Shown: in pieces, positions 6,953-15,413 of the stretch | Numbering within the stretch: position 1 is the first letter of the stretch | How the letters are laid out: each line of letters starts with the position of its first letter | From: Sphaerimonospora cavernae | GTDB taxonomy: Bacteria > Actinomycetota > Actinomycetes > Streptosporangiales > Streptosporangiaceae | Reading direction: 5' to 3' | Length of the DNA stretch: 64,000 nt | Assembly (NCBI RefSeq): GCF_042435035.1 | Contig: NZ_JBHMQT010000014.1 | Location: forward strand, 183,104 to 247,103 | Notes under the pieces: generated by a model | Databases searched by the model: none | The model's input: only the letters and a program-made list of their open reading frames with translations | What the model was told of the DNA's origin: nothing | Program-made: the position numbers and the translations under genes

Positions 6953-8232
6953 CAGCCGGCCGTACGGCCCGCGCGGGCCCTGTGGGTGGCCCTGTGGGTG
7001 GCCCGGTGGGCCGCGATGGCCTCGCCGTACGCCTCGACGGTGCGCTGCGCGACGACCGGCCACGCGTACCGCTCCATCACGCGGTCGTAGCCCCTGCGGC
7101 CGATCGCCGCCCGCTCCTGCGGGGAGTCGAGAAGCCGGCGCAGCACCGCGGCGAGCTCCTCGGCGTCGCCCGGCGTCACCTGGACGGCCGCGTCGCCGAC
7201 GACCTCGGGCAGGGCGCCCGTACGGCTGGCCACCAGCGGAGTGCCGCACGCCATGTGCTCGACGGCCGGCAGCGAGAAGCCCTCGTACAGCGAGGGGACG
7301 ACGGACACCTCTGAGGTGGCGATCAGCTCGGCCAGTTCCTCGTCGGAGATGCCGTGGACGAACCGTACCCGGTCGTGCAGCGACAGCTCGGCGACCAGCT
7401 TCTCGGTCGGCCCCCCGGGCGTCGGCCTGCTGACCACGGTCAGGTCGACGTCCCGTTCTGTCGCGAGCTTGGCGACCGCCCGCAGCAGCGTCGCGACCCC
7501 CTTCATCGGAGAGTCGGCGCTGGCCACGGCCACGATCGAGCCCGGACGCCTGGGCAGCCGCGGGCGAGGGTGGAAGAACCGGGTGTCGACGCCGAGCGGG
7601 ATCAGCCGCATGTTGGACTGCGGGACCCCGAAGTCGCGGTGGATGTCGGCGAGAGACGACTCGCTCACCGTGAGGATCGGACTGAGCCGGGGCGCGACGA
7701 AGCTCTGCATGCGCACGAAGCCGTACCAACGGCGCATCGACAGCTTCTTCCACCCCTTGGCGGCCTTCAGTTCGATCCGCCGGTCGACGCTGATCGGGTG
7801 ATGGATGGTGCCGACCACCGGAAGATGCCGCTGGATGCCGAGCACGCCGTAGCCCAGCGTCTGGTTGTCCTGGACCACGTCGAAGTCGCCGGCGCGTTTC
7901 TTGAGCTCGCGGTGGGCGCGAAGGCTGAACGTCAGCGGCTCGGGGAAGCCGGCCGTGCACATGGTGGCGAACTCGAGCACGTCGACCCAGTCGCGATACT
8001 CGCGGAGCTTAGGAACGCGGAACGGATCCTCGTCCCGGTAGAGGTCCAGGCTGGGGACCTTGTTGAGGATGACGCCCTCGTCGAGCTCCGGGTACGGCTG
8101 GCCGGAGAAGACCTCGACGTGGTGCCCGAGCGCGACGAGTTCGCGGCTGATGTGGCGTAGGTACACCCCCTGGCCGCCACAGGTGGGTTTGCTGCGGTAG
8201 GACAGCAGCGCGACTCGCAGCCTCTCCGCCAA
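6952..8232 (-). CDS. GT4-family glycosyltransferase
   Basis: A 426-residue GT-B fold glycosyltransferase. The N-terminal acceptor domain contains CGGQGVYLRHISRELVALGH; the C-terminal domain contains the GT4 nucleotide-sugar motif SLYEGFSLPAVEHMACGTPL. The TTG at 8232 is chosen over an upstream in-frame start because AAAGGGG lies 6 bases before it and the protein then begins at the first beta strand (LRVALLSYR). The extreme C-terminus carries short repeats (HRAT, three times) matching repeated DNA at about 6977-7012. It is the first gene of the minus-strand operon with the methyltransferase and toroid protein. Donor and acceptor are unknown; the divergent GDP-mannose dehydratase suggests a GDP-sugar. 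Confidence 0.87.
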   Translation of the reverse strand: MAERLRVALLSYRSKPTCGGQGVYLRHISRELVALGHHVEVFSGQPYPELDEGVILNKVPSLDLYRDEDPFRVPKLREYRDWVDVLEFATMCTAGFPEPLTFSLRAHRELKKRAGDFDVVQDNQTLGYGVLGIQRHLPVVGTIHHPISVDRRIELKAAKGWKKLSMRRWYGFVRMQSFVAPRLSPILTVSESSLADIHRDFGVPQSNMRLIPLGVDTRFFHPRPRLPRRPGSIVAVASADSPMKGVATLLRAVAKLATERDVDLTVVSRPTPGGPTEKLVAELSLHDRVRFVHGISDEELAELIATSEVSVVPSLYEGFSLPAVEHMACGTPLVASRTGALPEVVGDAAVQVTPGDAEELAAVLRRLLDSPQERAAIGRRGYDRVMERYAWPVVAQRTVEAYGEAIAAHRATHRATHRARAGRTAG

Positions 8233-8380
8233 GCGGCACCCCTTTCCAGCCGTGCCCCGGCAGGGGCTGGCAGTGAACCCTACCATTTGACCCTAGTGTG
8301 GGAAGGGCCGGTGAAATGGCTCCCTGCTTTACCGAGAGACCGCCGGACCTGCGGGGTTAGCCTACCCGAACGTCATTCGG

Positions 8381-8394
8381 TGCAACACGTTCTA
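8381..8394. promoter_or_regulatory. KstR-like operator
   Basis: TGCAACACGTTCTA is a full match to TNNAACNNGTTNNA. It is in the 256-base divergent region between the glycosyltransferase operon (minus) and the GDP-mannose dehydratase gene (plus). Nothing else in that intergenic region was recognised. Confidence 0.6.
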
Positions 8395-8488
8395 GCATCG
8401 AATGACCGACGGGTGGAGCCTCGAGCCGGGCATGGCGGTACATTCGCGTCATCACAGACCAGAGTTGGGCTCAGGCGAGGAGGAACCG

Positions 8489-9514
8489 TTGACCAGGCGT
8501 GCGCTGCTCACCGGCATCACCGGTCAGGACGGCTCCTATCTCGCAGAGCATCTGCTGAGTGAGGGCTACGAGGTGTGGGGCCTCGTGCGCGGCCAGGCCA
8601 ACCCGAGGGTACCGCGCGTGCGCAGGTTGCTCCAGGACGTACGGCTCGTCCGCGGCGACCTGCTCGACCAGGGCTCGCTGATCTCCGCCGTGGAGAAGGT
8701 ACAGCCCGACGAGGTCTACAACCTGGGTGCCATCTCGTTCGTGCCCATGTCGTGGGAGCAGGCCGAGCTCACCGCCGAGGTTACCGGGATGGGCGTGCTG
8801 CGCATGCTCGAGGCGATCCGCGTCTGCTCGGGGATCACCGGCTCACGCGGGTCGGCCGACGGGCAGATCCGGTTCTACCAGGCGTCGTCCTCCGAGATGT
8901 TCGGCCAGGTCAGGGAGACACCGCAGACCGAGCGCACGCCGTTCCACCCCCGCTCCCCGTACGGCGTGGCGAAGGCGTACGGACACTTCCTCACGCAGAA
9001 CTACCGCGAGTCGTACGGCATGTTCGCCGTGTCGGGGATCCTGTTCAACCACGAGTCCCCCCGGCGGGGGGCGGAGTTCGTCACCCGTAAGGTCTCGCTG
9101 GGCGTCGCCCGGATCAAGCTGGGCATGGCGACGGAACTCCGCCTGGGCAACCTGGAGGCACGCCGGGACTGGGGGTACGCCGGCGACTTCGTACGCGCGA
9201 TGCACATGATGATGACGGCCGAAACGCCGGAGGACTATGTGATCGGCACCGGCCGTACGCATTCGGTCCGCGAACTGGTGGAGGCCGCCTTCGGCGCCGT
9301 CGGGCTCGACTGGGAGCGTTACGTCGTCCACGACCGGTCGCTGCACCGGCCGGCCGAGGTGGACCTGCTGTGCGCCGACCCGAAGAAGGCCAGGACACAG
9401 CTCGGCTGGGAGCCGACCGTGTCCTTCGAGGAGCTCGTCGCCATGATGGTCGAGGCCGATCTCCGTCTGCTGTCAGACGGCGAAGACCCCGACCAGTACT
9501 CCCCCTGGCCCTGA
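8489..9514 (+). CDS. gmd: GDP-mannose 4,6-dehydratase
   Basis: A 341-residue extended short-chain dehydrogenase that converts GDP-mannose to GDP-4-keto-6-deoxymannose, the precursor of GDP-deoxyhexoses. The NADP-binding motif is TGITGQDGSYLAEHL; the catalytic region shows SSSEMFG and the YxxxK motif in PYGVAKAYGH; NHESPRRG and RDWGYAGDFV are family hallmarks. The TTG at 8489 is chosen because GAGGAGGA stands just before it and the NADP motif then starts within 10 residues; an earlier ATG at 8402 would cover the operator region. It is divergent from the GT4 operon and probably supplies its sugar donor. Confidence 0.9.
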   Translation: MTRRALLTGITGQDGSYLAEHLLSEGYEVWGLVRGQANPRVPRVRRLLQDVRLVRGDLLDQGSLISAVEKVQPDEVYNLGAISFVPMSWEQAELTAEVTGMGVLRMLEAIRVCSGITGSRGSADGQIRFYQASSSEMFGQVRETPQTERTPFHPRSPYGVAKAYGHFLTQNYRESYGMFAVSGILFNHESPRRGAEFVTRKVSLGVARIKLGMATELRLGNLEARRDWGYAGDFVRAMHMMMTAETPEDYVIGTGRTHSVRELVEAAFGAVGLDWERYVVHDRSLHRPAEVDLLCADPKKARTQLGWEPTVSFEELVAMMVEADLRLLSDGEDPDQYSPWP

Positions 9515-9526
9515 CACCCCCCATTC

Positions 9527-9548
9527 CTGTGAGAATTCGCAAGATCAC
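9527..9548. repeat. Convergent-junction motif, copy 2
   Basis: CTGTGAGAATTCGCAAGATC followed by AC, between the stops of gmd (plus) and the P450 gene (minus). It matches the copies at 936, 14148 and 43106. Confidence 0.6.
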
Positions 9549-9569
9549 TTCCCGAAGGGGGGAGTGATC
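9543..9569. terminator. Probable bidirectional terminator
   Basis: GATCACTTCCC and GGGAGTGATC form a stem with one mismatch around a short loop, between convergent genes. The P450 stop codon lies inside the right arm. Confidence 0.55.
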
Positions 9570-10779
9570 ACGGGCGGAGGGAGACGGGGAGGGTTTTTAT
9601 GCCGTTGATGAAGTTGGATCTGAGGCGGGTGGCCGCACCGGTCTGGCGGATGTCGGGGAAGCGCTCGGCCAGCACCTCGAAGAGGACCTTGAGCTCGAGC
9701 TTGGCCAGGTGGTTGCCGAGGCAGAAGTGCGCTCCGCCGCCGCCGAAGCCGATGTGCGGGTTGGGGTCGCGGGCGATGTCGAAGACGTCGGGCAGGTCGA
9801 ACACGTCCTCGTCCCGGTTGGCCGAGCCGTAGAACACCACCACCTTGTCACCCTCGGAGATCTTCTGGCCGCGGATCTCGGTGTCGGCCGTCGCCGTACG
9901 CCGGAACAGGTTCACCGGGGAGACCCAGCGGACGATCTCGTCGGCGGTCCGTACGGCCAGCGACGGGTCGGCGACCAGCCGGGCCCACTGTGCGGGGTTT
10001 TCGAACATGGCCAGCATGCCGCCGGACGCCGCGTTCCTGGTGGTCTCGTTGCCGGCGACGATGAGCAGCAGCACGAACAGGTCGAACTCGTCCTGGCCCA
10101 GCACCTCGCCGTTGTCGTCCGGGCGCAGAAGCCTGGTGACGATGTCGTCCCTCGGGCCGGCCTCCTTACGGGCCGCGGCCAGGGCGTCGGCGTACGCGTA
10201 GACCTCCATCGCGGCCGCCTGGCCCTCCTCCGGGCTTGCGGCGTATTCGGGGTCCTCGCTGCCGACCAGCCGGTTCGACCACTCGAAGATCTTTTCCCGG
10301 TCCTCCACCGGGGCGCCGAGCAGCTCACAGATCACATACAGCGGGAGCGGCGCGGCGACGTCCCTGACGAAGTCCACCTCGGGCAGTTGCTCCGCCTCGT
10401 CGATGAGCTGCCGGCAGATGTCCCTGATGTGCTCCTCCAGCCGGCCGATCACCCGTGGGGTGAAGCCGCGGTTGACGAGGGAGCGCCGCCGGGTGTGCTC
10501 GGGAGGATCCTGGTTGAGCAGCATCAGCCGCTGCAGTTCGACCTGCTCGTCCGGCAACTCGTTGAACAGCGCCAGCCTCCGGTAGGAGGAGAACAGGTCC
10601 GAGTGGCGGGAGACGTGGACGACGTCCTCGTGCCTGGTGACCGCCCAGAACCCGGGCCAGCCACGCTCGGCGTCGCCCTCGTGCCAGAAGACCGGCGCGT
10701 TCGCCCGCAGCCAGCGGAACTGGTCGTACGGGGCGCCGCGCCGCGCGTAGTAGTCCTGGTCGACGAGATTCACTTCCAT
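9568..10779 (-). CDS. Cytochrome P450, CYP125/CYP142-like
   Basis: A 403-residue soluble bacterial P450. The I-helix oxygen-activation motif is VAGNETTRN, the K-helix ExxR is EIVRW, and the heme loop is FGGGGAHFCLGNHLAKLE with the proximal cysteine. The stretches DPNPHIGFGGGGAH and RLRSNFINGIK resemble the CYP125/CYP142/CYP124 group that oxidises the side chain of cholesterol or methyl-branched lipids. The ATG at 10779 has GGTGGAG before it. A perfect KstR-like operator at 10807-10820 lies 28 bases upstream. It needs a ferredoxin; the one at 3657 is the only one seen in the window. The steroid substrate is inferred. Confidence 0.87.
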   Translation of the reverse strand: MEVNLVDQDYYARRGAPYDQFRWLRANAPVFWHEGDAERGWPGFWAVTRHEDVVHVSRHSDLFSSYRRLALFNELPDEQVELQRLMLLNQDPPEHTRRRSLVNRGFTPRVIGRLEEHIRDICRQLIDEAEQLPEVDFVRDVAAPLPLYVICELLGAPVEDREKIFEWSNRLVGSEDPEYAASPEEGQAAAMEVYAYADALAAARKEAGPRDDIVTRLLRPDDNGEVLGQDEFDLFVLLLIVAGNETTRNAASGGMLAMFENPAQWARLVADPSLAVRTADEIVRWVSPVNLFRRTATADTEIRGQKISEGDKVVVFYGSANRDEDVFDLPDVFDIARDPNPHIGFGGGGAHFCLGNHLAKLELKVLFEVLAERFPDIRQTGAATRLRSNFINGIKTLPVSLRP

Positions 10780-10806
10780 TGGCTCCACCCGGTTCGCCCG
10801 TCCTGT

Positions 10807-10820
10807 TGAAACGTGTTCTA
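10807..10820. promoter_or_regulatory. KstR-like operator of the P450 gene
   Basis: TGAAACGTGTTCTA matches TNNAACNNGTTNNA at every fixed position and stands 28 bases before the P450 start codon, where a repressor would block transcription. Confidence 0.7.
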
Positions 10821-10982
10821 TTACGGTCCCAAGAGATCGTCAAGGGTTGCCGCTGTCAGTCATACCGCGGCGTCAGTCATACTCGGGCTTGAGGTCACCC
10901 GTACCGATAGGACCGGGGGCCGGAGGGTACGGATGACCAGGAAGAGGACCGGGGACGGGACATCGACCGATCGGGGAAGGCG

Positions 10983-11723
10983 ATGCTGGGGTTGCCCGAC
11001 GGAGTCCGGGGCTGCCTGTTCGACATGGACGGCGTGCTGACGCGCACCGCCAAGGTTCACGCAGCCGCGTGGAAGGCGGCGTTCGACGACTTCCTGCGTG
11101 AGCACGCGGCACGGACCGGTGTGCCCTTCGTGCCGTTCGACGAGGTGACCGACTACGAGCGCTACGTCGACGGCAAGAAGCGGATCGACGGGACGCGGAC
11201 ATTCCTGGAGGCGCGGGACATCGACCTGCCGGAGGGGTCGCCGGGCGACCCGCCCGGCACGCTCACCCTGCACGGCCTGAGCAACCGCAAGAACGATCTC
11301 GTCCAGGGCTTGCTGGACGAGCGCGGCGTGGAGGTCTTCGAAGGCTCGGCCCGCTATGTCCACGCCGTCCGGGACGCCGGCCTGCATCGGGCCGTCGTGT
11401 CGTCGAGCGCCAACACCGAACGGGTGCTCGCCGCCGCCGGACTCGCCGGCCTGTTCGAGGTGCGGATCGACGGCGTCGTCGCCGAGGAGCGCGGCCTGGC
11501 CGGCAAGCCCGCCCCCGACATGTACCTCGCGGGCGCCGAGGCGCTCAGGTTGAAGCCGAGCGAGGCGGCCGTGTTCGAGGACGCGCTGGCCGGGGTGGCG
11601 GCCGGCCGCGCCGGAGACTTCGCCTTCGTCGTCGGCGTCGACCGTCTCGGGCAGGCGGACGCGCTGCGCGAGCACGGCGCCGACATAGTGATCACAGACC
11701 TCGCCCAGCTCCTCCACCCCTGA
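10983..11723 (+). CDS. pgmB: Beta-phosphoglucomutase family HAD hydrolase
   Basis: A 246-residue HAD-superfamily protein. The nucleophile motif is FDMDGVLT, motif II lies in AVVSSSANTERVL, and the later motifs are GKPAPDMYL and VFEDALAGVAAG. It would isomerise beta-glucose 1-phosphate to glucose 6-phosphate. The neighbour 30 bases downstream is a GH65 phosphorylase, which makes beta-glucose 1-phosphate; the two genes commonly work together. The ATG at 10983 has GGGAAGG before it. It could also be a trehalose-6-phosphate phosphatase-like HAD protein, but the GH65 partner favours PgmB. Confidence 0.85.
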   Translation: MLGLPDGVRGCLFDMDGVLTRTAKVHAAAWKAAFDDFLREHAARTGVPFVPFDEVTDYERYVDGKKRIDGTRTFLEARDIDLPEGSPGDPPGTLTLHGLSNRKNDLVQGLLDERGVEVFEGSARYVHAVRDAGLHRAVVSSSANTERVLAAAGLAGLFEVRIDGVVAEERGLAGKPAPDMYLAGAEALRLKPSEAAVFEDALAGVAAGRAGDFAFVVGVDRLGQADALREHGADIVITDLAQLLHP

Positions 11724-11753
11724 CAGACGCCCTCTGACGAGCAGGGAGGCACA

Positions 11754-14114
11754 GTGATCAAGCATCCGGCCTTCATCGTCGAACCGTGGTCGGTACGGGA
11801 GTGCCGACTGCACATGGACGTGCTGGCGCAGACCGAGTCGGTGTTCGCGCTGTCCAACGGGCATGTCGGCCTGCGCGGCAACCTCGACGAGGGCGAGCCG
11901 CACGGACTTCCCGGCACCTACCTCAACTCCGTCTACGAACTGCGGCCGCTGTCGCACGCCGAGACCGCGTACGGCTACCCGGAGTCCGGGCAGACCGTGG
12001 TCAACGTGACCAACGGCAAGCTGATCCGGCTGCTGGTCGACGACGAACCCTTCGACGTGCGGTACGGCACGCTGCACGAACATGAGCGGATCCTCGACCT
12101 GCGAGCGGGCACCCTCACCCGCAAGGTCCACTGGACCTCGCCCACGAAGGGGGAGATCCGTCTCACCTCGACCCGGCTGGTGTCGTTCACCCACCGCGCG
12201 GTGGCCGCCATCCGCTACGAGGTCGAGCCGGTCGACCACCCGGTGAAGGCTGTGGTGCAGTCGGAACTGGTGGCCAACGAGACCCTGCCCGAGTCGGGCT
12301 CCGACCCTCGTGCCGCGGCCGCGCTGGAGAATCCCCTGGTGCTGGAGGAGAACCTGCCGGCCGCGGACGGGGTGGCGGTCATGGTCCACATCACCCGAGC
12401 CAGCCGGCTGCGCGTCGCGGCCGGGATGTGGCACGACGTCGACGGCCCCGAGAACACCCAGGTCGACGCCGGTGGCCGCGAGCACGTCAGCAGGGTGACG
12501 ATCGCGACCTTCCTGGAGCCGGGGCAGCGGCTACGGCTGACGAAGCTCTTCGCGTACGGATGGTCGGCGCAGCGGTCCCGGCCCGCCATGCACGACCAGG
12601 TCGTGGCCGCGCTGGCCGCCGCCCGGCTGGCCGGATGGGACGGCCTGTGCGCCGAGCAGCGGAGGTTCCTCGACGATTTCTGGGAGGGGGCCGACGTGGA
12701 GGTCGAGGGCGACACGGAGGTGCAGCAGGCCGTCCGCTTCGGGCTGTTCCACCTGCTGCAGGCCGGCTGCAGGGCGGAGCAGCGGCCCATCCCCGGCAAG
12801 GGGTTGACCGGTTCGGGCTACGACGGGCACGTCTTCTGGGACACCGAGGCCTTCGTGCTGCCCGTGCTCACCTACACCCATCCCCAGCCCGCCGCCGACG
12901 TGCTGACGTGGCGGAAGTCGATCCTGCCGCTCGCGGAGAGACGCGCCGCACAGTTCGGGCTGGAGGGCGCGGCCTTCCCCTGGCGCACGATCAACGGTGA
13001 GGCGTGCTCCGCGTACTGGCCGGCCGGAGCCGCGGCGTTCCACATCAACGCCGACATCGCGGACGCGGTCACCCGCTACGTCGACGCGACCGGCGACGTG
13101 GCGTTCGAGCGTGACATCGGCCTGCCTCTTCTCGTCGCGACCGCCCGGCTGTGGCGCTCCCTCGGCCACCACGACGTCGACGGGCGGTTCCACATCGACG
13201 GGGTCACCGGCCCGGACGAGTACAGCGCGATCGCGGACGACAACGTCTACACGAACCTGATGGCGCAGCGTAACCTGCGCGCCGCCGCCGAAGTGATCAT
13301 CCGTCATCCCGACCGTGCCGAGCAGTTGGGGGTGACGCTGGAGGATGCCGCGATCTGGCGGAACATCGCCACGGCGATCTTCATCCCCTATGACGAGCAC
13401 CTCGGGGTGCATTCACAGAGCGAGGGGTTCACCCGGCACGCGGTCTGGGACTTCGCCGCCACCAAGCCGGACCAGTACCCGTTGCTGCTGCACTTCCCCT
13501 ACTTCGACCTCTACCGCAAGCAGGTGGTCAAGCAGGCCGACCTCGTGCTCGCCATGCACACGTGCGGCGACGCGTTCACCTCCGAGCAGAAGGCACGCAA
13601 CTTCGCCTACTACGAAGCGCTGACCGTCCGGGACTCGTCATTGTCGGCGTGCACCCAGGCAGTGCTCGCCGCCGAGGTCGGACAACTGGAGCTCGCGCAC
13701 GACTACCTCGGCGAAGCGGCGCTGGTCGACCTTCGGGACCTGCAGCACAACACCCGCGACGGCGTCCACATGGCCTCCCTCGCCGGCGCCTGGATCGCGC
13801 TGGTCGACGGGTTCGGCGGGATGCGCGCCGGCGGCGGGCGGATCCAGTTCGCCCCGCGACTGCCCTCGGGCATCACCCGGCTGAGCTTCCGCCTGCGCTA
13901 CCGGGGGCGCCTCCTGCAGGTCGACATCACCCAGAGCACGACGACCTATCATCTCCTGGAAGGCCCCCCGCTGCCGCTGGCCCACCATGGTGAGGAGTTC
14001 ACGCTCGACGAGCATCCGGCCACCCGGCAGAACCCGCCGCCGCCGACCCCCGGACCGCGGATCCGCCAGCCGCCGGGCCGCGAGCCCACCCCCCGCCGCC
14101 CAGAGATCGGCTGA
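11754..14114 (+). CDS. GH65 glycosyl hydrolase / disaccharide phosphorylase
   Basis: A 786-residue protein of glycoside hydrolase family 65 (maltose, trehalose or kojibiose phosphorylase). The N-terminal beta-sandwich (about 1-270) is followed by the (alpha/alpha)6 barrel. The general acid is Glu489 in VTGPDEYS, and KQADLVLAM near residue 590 is the usual phosphate-loop region. The GTG at 11754 has GGGAGG before it. The last 35 residues are proline- and arginine-rich and not part of the fold. It is co-oriented with pgmB and probably in one operon. The exact disaccharide cannot be told from the sequence. Confidence 0.88.
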   Translation: MIKHPAFIVEPWSVRECRLHMDVLAQTESVFALSNGHVGLRGNLDEGEPHGLPGTYLNSVYELRPLSHAETAYGYPESGQTVVNVTNGKLIRLLVDDEPFDVRYGTLHEHERILDLRAGTLTRKVHWTSPTKGEIRLTSTRLVSFTHRAVAAIRYEVEPVDHPVKAVVQSELVANETLPESGSDPRAAAALENPLVLEENLPAADGVAVMVHITRASRLRVAAGMWHDVDGPENTQVDAGGREHVSRVTIATFLEPGQRLRLTKLFAYGWSAQRSRPAMHDQVVAALAAARLAGWDGLCAEQRRFLDDFWEGADVEVEGDTEVQQAVRFGLFHLLQAGCRAEQRPIPGKGLTGSGYDGHVFWDTEAFVLPVLTYTHPQPAADVLTWRKSILPLAERRAAQFGLEGAAFPWRTINGEACSAYWPAGAAAFHINADIADAVTRYVDATGDVAFERDIGLPLLVATARLWRSLGHHDVDGRFHIDGVTGPDEYSAIADDNVYTNLMAQRNLRAAAEVIIRHPDRAEQLGVTLEDAAIWRNIATAIFIPYDEHLGVHSQSEGFTRHAVWDFAATKPDQYPLLLHFPYFDLYRKQVVKQADLVLAMHTCGDAFTSEQKARNFAYYEALTVRDSSLSACTQAVLAAEVGQLELAHDYLGEAALVDLRDLQHNTRDGVHMASLAGAWIALVDGFGGMRAGGGRIQFAPRLPSGITRLSFRLRYRGRLLQVDITQSTTTYHLLEGPPLPLAHHGEEFTLDEHPATRQNPPPPTPGPRIRQPPGREPTPRRPEIG

Positions 14115-14147
14115 CCTCTCCGCCCAGGGCGGCCCCCACGACCGTCT

Positions 14148-14174
14148 CTGCGAGCATTCGCAAGATCACGGGGA
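14148..14174. repeat. Convergent-junction motif, copy 3
   Basis: CTGCGAGCATTCGCAAGATC followed by ACGGGGA, between the GH65 gene and the minus-strand MBL hydrolase gene. TGCGA and TCGCA form a small hairpin. The hydrolase stop codon lies inside the GATCAC part. Confidence 0.6.
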
Positions 14175-15239
14175 AGGGGGGGACCACAGGTCGGGGTGGC
14201 CGGGCTCGCCAGGCACGTGGGTCAGCAGCCCGCGGGCCTTCAGCCACAGGAGGTGTGCGAGCGTCTCGTTGTTCGCGGTCCGCTGCATGAACAGCGGGAT
14301 CGTCTCCCAGGGCCTCGACCAGGTCAGCCGGGTGGCGATGTCCCAGCAGGTCAGACCGGGCGACTCCGCCACGGCACGCTCGATCTCGGCCAGCCGCTCC
14401 TCATGGTGGGCGATCACGTAGTCGACCCGCGCGCCCAATTCCAGGAAGCGGAACTCATGAGCGGGCAGCACTTCGTCCACGTCGAGCTTGCCGACCTCGC
14501 GCAGGGAGTCGAGGTAGTCCGCGAGCGGGTTCGGCCCCGACTGGGGATGCGCGGCGACATGGGGCGTGATCTTCGCGAGCACGTGGTCGCCGGAGAAGAG
14601 CAGCTTCCGCTCGGGCTCCACGAAGCACAGGTGACCCGGCGTGTGCCCGGGGGTCCACAGCGCCCGCAGGTCCCAGCCGGGCAGGTCGAGCCGTTCACCG
14701 TCCTCGATGAGCCGGTCGGGCGTGGCCATCGTCACGAAATCGCGGATCGCCTTCGACGCCCCGGCCAACTCCTGCGCGGTGAAGTCGGGCACTCCGCACA
14801 TGACGAGTTGCCTGCGCTGCAGGTCGATCAGGGGTGCCATCGCGTCTTCGTCATAGCGGTCGTGCAGGAGGCGGGCATCGGCCTCGTGAAGGCCGATCCA
14901 CGCGCCCGATGCCTCCCGGATGCGTCCGGCGAGGCCATAGTGGTCGGGATGCATGTGCGTGACCAGCACGGCCTTGACGTCGCCGATCTCATATCCGGCG
15001 GTCCGGAGTCCGGCTTCGAGCGCGGCGTAGGCCTCGTCGGTGTTCCATCCGGCATCGATGATCACCACGCCGTCGGGGATCTCGAAGGCGTACACCAGGA
15101 CATATCGCAACGGATTGATCGGGATCGGTACGGGGAGCGACCACAGGCCGGGCCGTACTCGCTCGACCCGCGGCATCGCTCCGTCGAACCAGGCGGCACG
15201 CTGTTCCTCGTTCGCCGCCGTCACACCGTTCTTGGCCAT
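14166..15239 (-). CDS. MBL-fold metallohydrolase
   Basis: A 357-residue metallo-beta-lactamase fold hydrolase. The metal site is THMHPDHYG near residue 95, and further ligands are in WTPGHTPGHLCF and LFSGDHVL. The last 100 residues form a winged-helix-like C-terminal domain (about 290-350: LTCWDIATRLTWSRPWETI), as in LACTB2/RNase-like MBL proteins. The ATG at 15239 has GGTGGAAG before it. It is a single gene between convergent GH65 and divergent B3/B4 genes. The substrate is unknown. Confidence 0.85.
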   Translation of the reverse strand: MAKNGVTAANEEQRAAWFDGAMPRVERVRPGLWSLPVPIPINPLRYVLVYAFEIPDGVVIIDAGWNTDEAYAALEAGLRTAGYEIGDVKAVLVTHMHPDHYGLAGRIREASGAWIGLHEADARLLHDRYDEDAMAPLIDLQRRQLVMCGVPDFTAQELAGASKAIRDFVTMATPDRLIEDGERLDLPGWDLRALWTPGHTPGHLCFVEPERKLLFSGDHVLAKITPHVAAHPQSGPNPLADYLDSLREVGKLDVDEVLPAHEFRFLELGARVDYVIAHHEERLAEIERAVAESPGLTCWDIATRLTWSRPWETIPLFMQRTANNETLAHLLWLKARGLLTHVPGEPGHPDLWSPPSP

Positions 15240-15413
15240 CGGCTTCCACCCCTCTCGCAGACCCGATCACGTTCGATTGTGCCCGCCAACCGAATTTCGT
15301 TCTACAAGGGGGTCCCCGGATGCCGCGCGCGGGGCGGGCAGCCGTACATAGAGGAAGGTCGAACACACGCTTCATCCGACCGTCGCGTACGGGCATGGCC
15401 CTAGGCTTGGGGT

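Noticed and set aside
6890..7960. N-terminal extension of the MT11 frame
   Set aside because: It overlaps the glycosyltransferase gene and reads as arginine-rich noise; the GTG at 6889 with its ribosome binding site is the real start.
15270..15315. Possible KstR site before the MBL hydrolase gene
   Set aside because: TAGAAC is present but the matching GTT half is missing at the required spacing.
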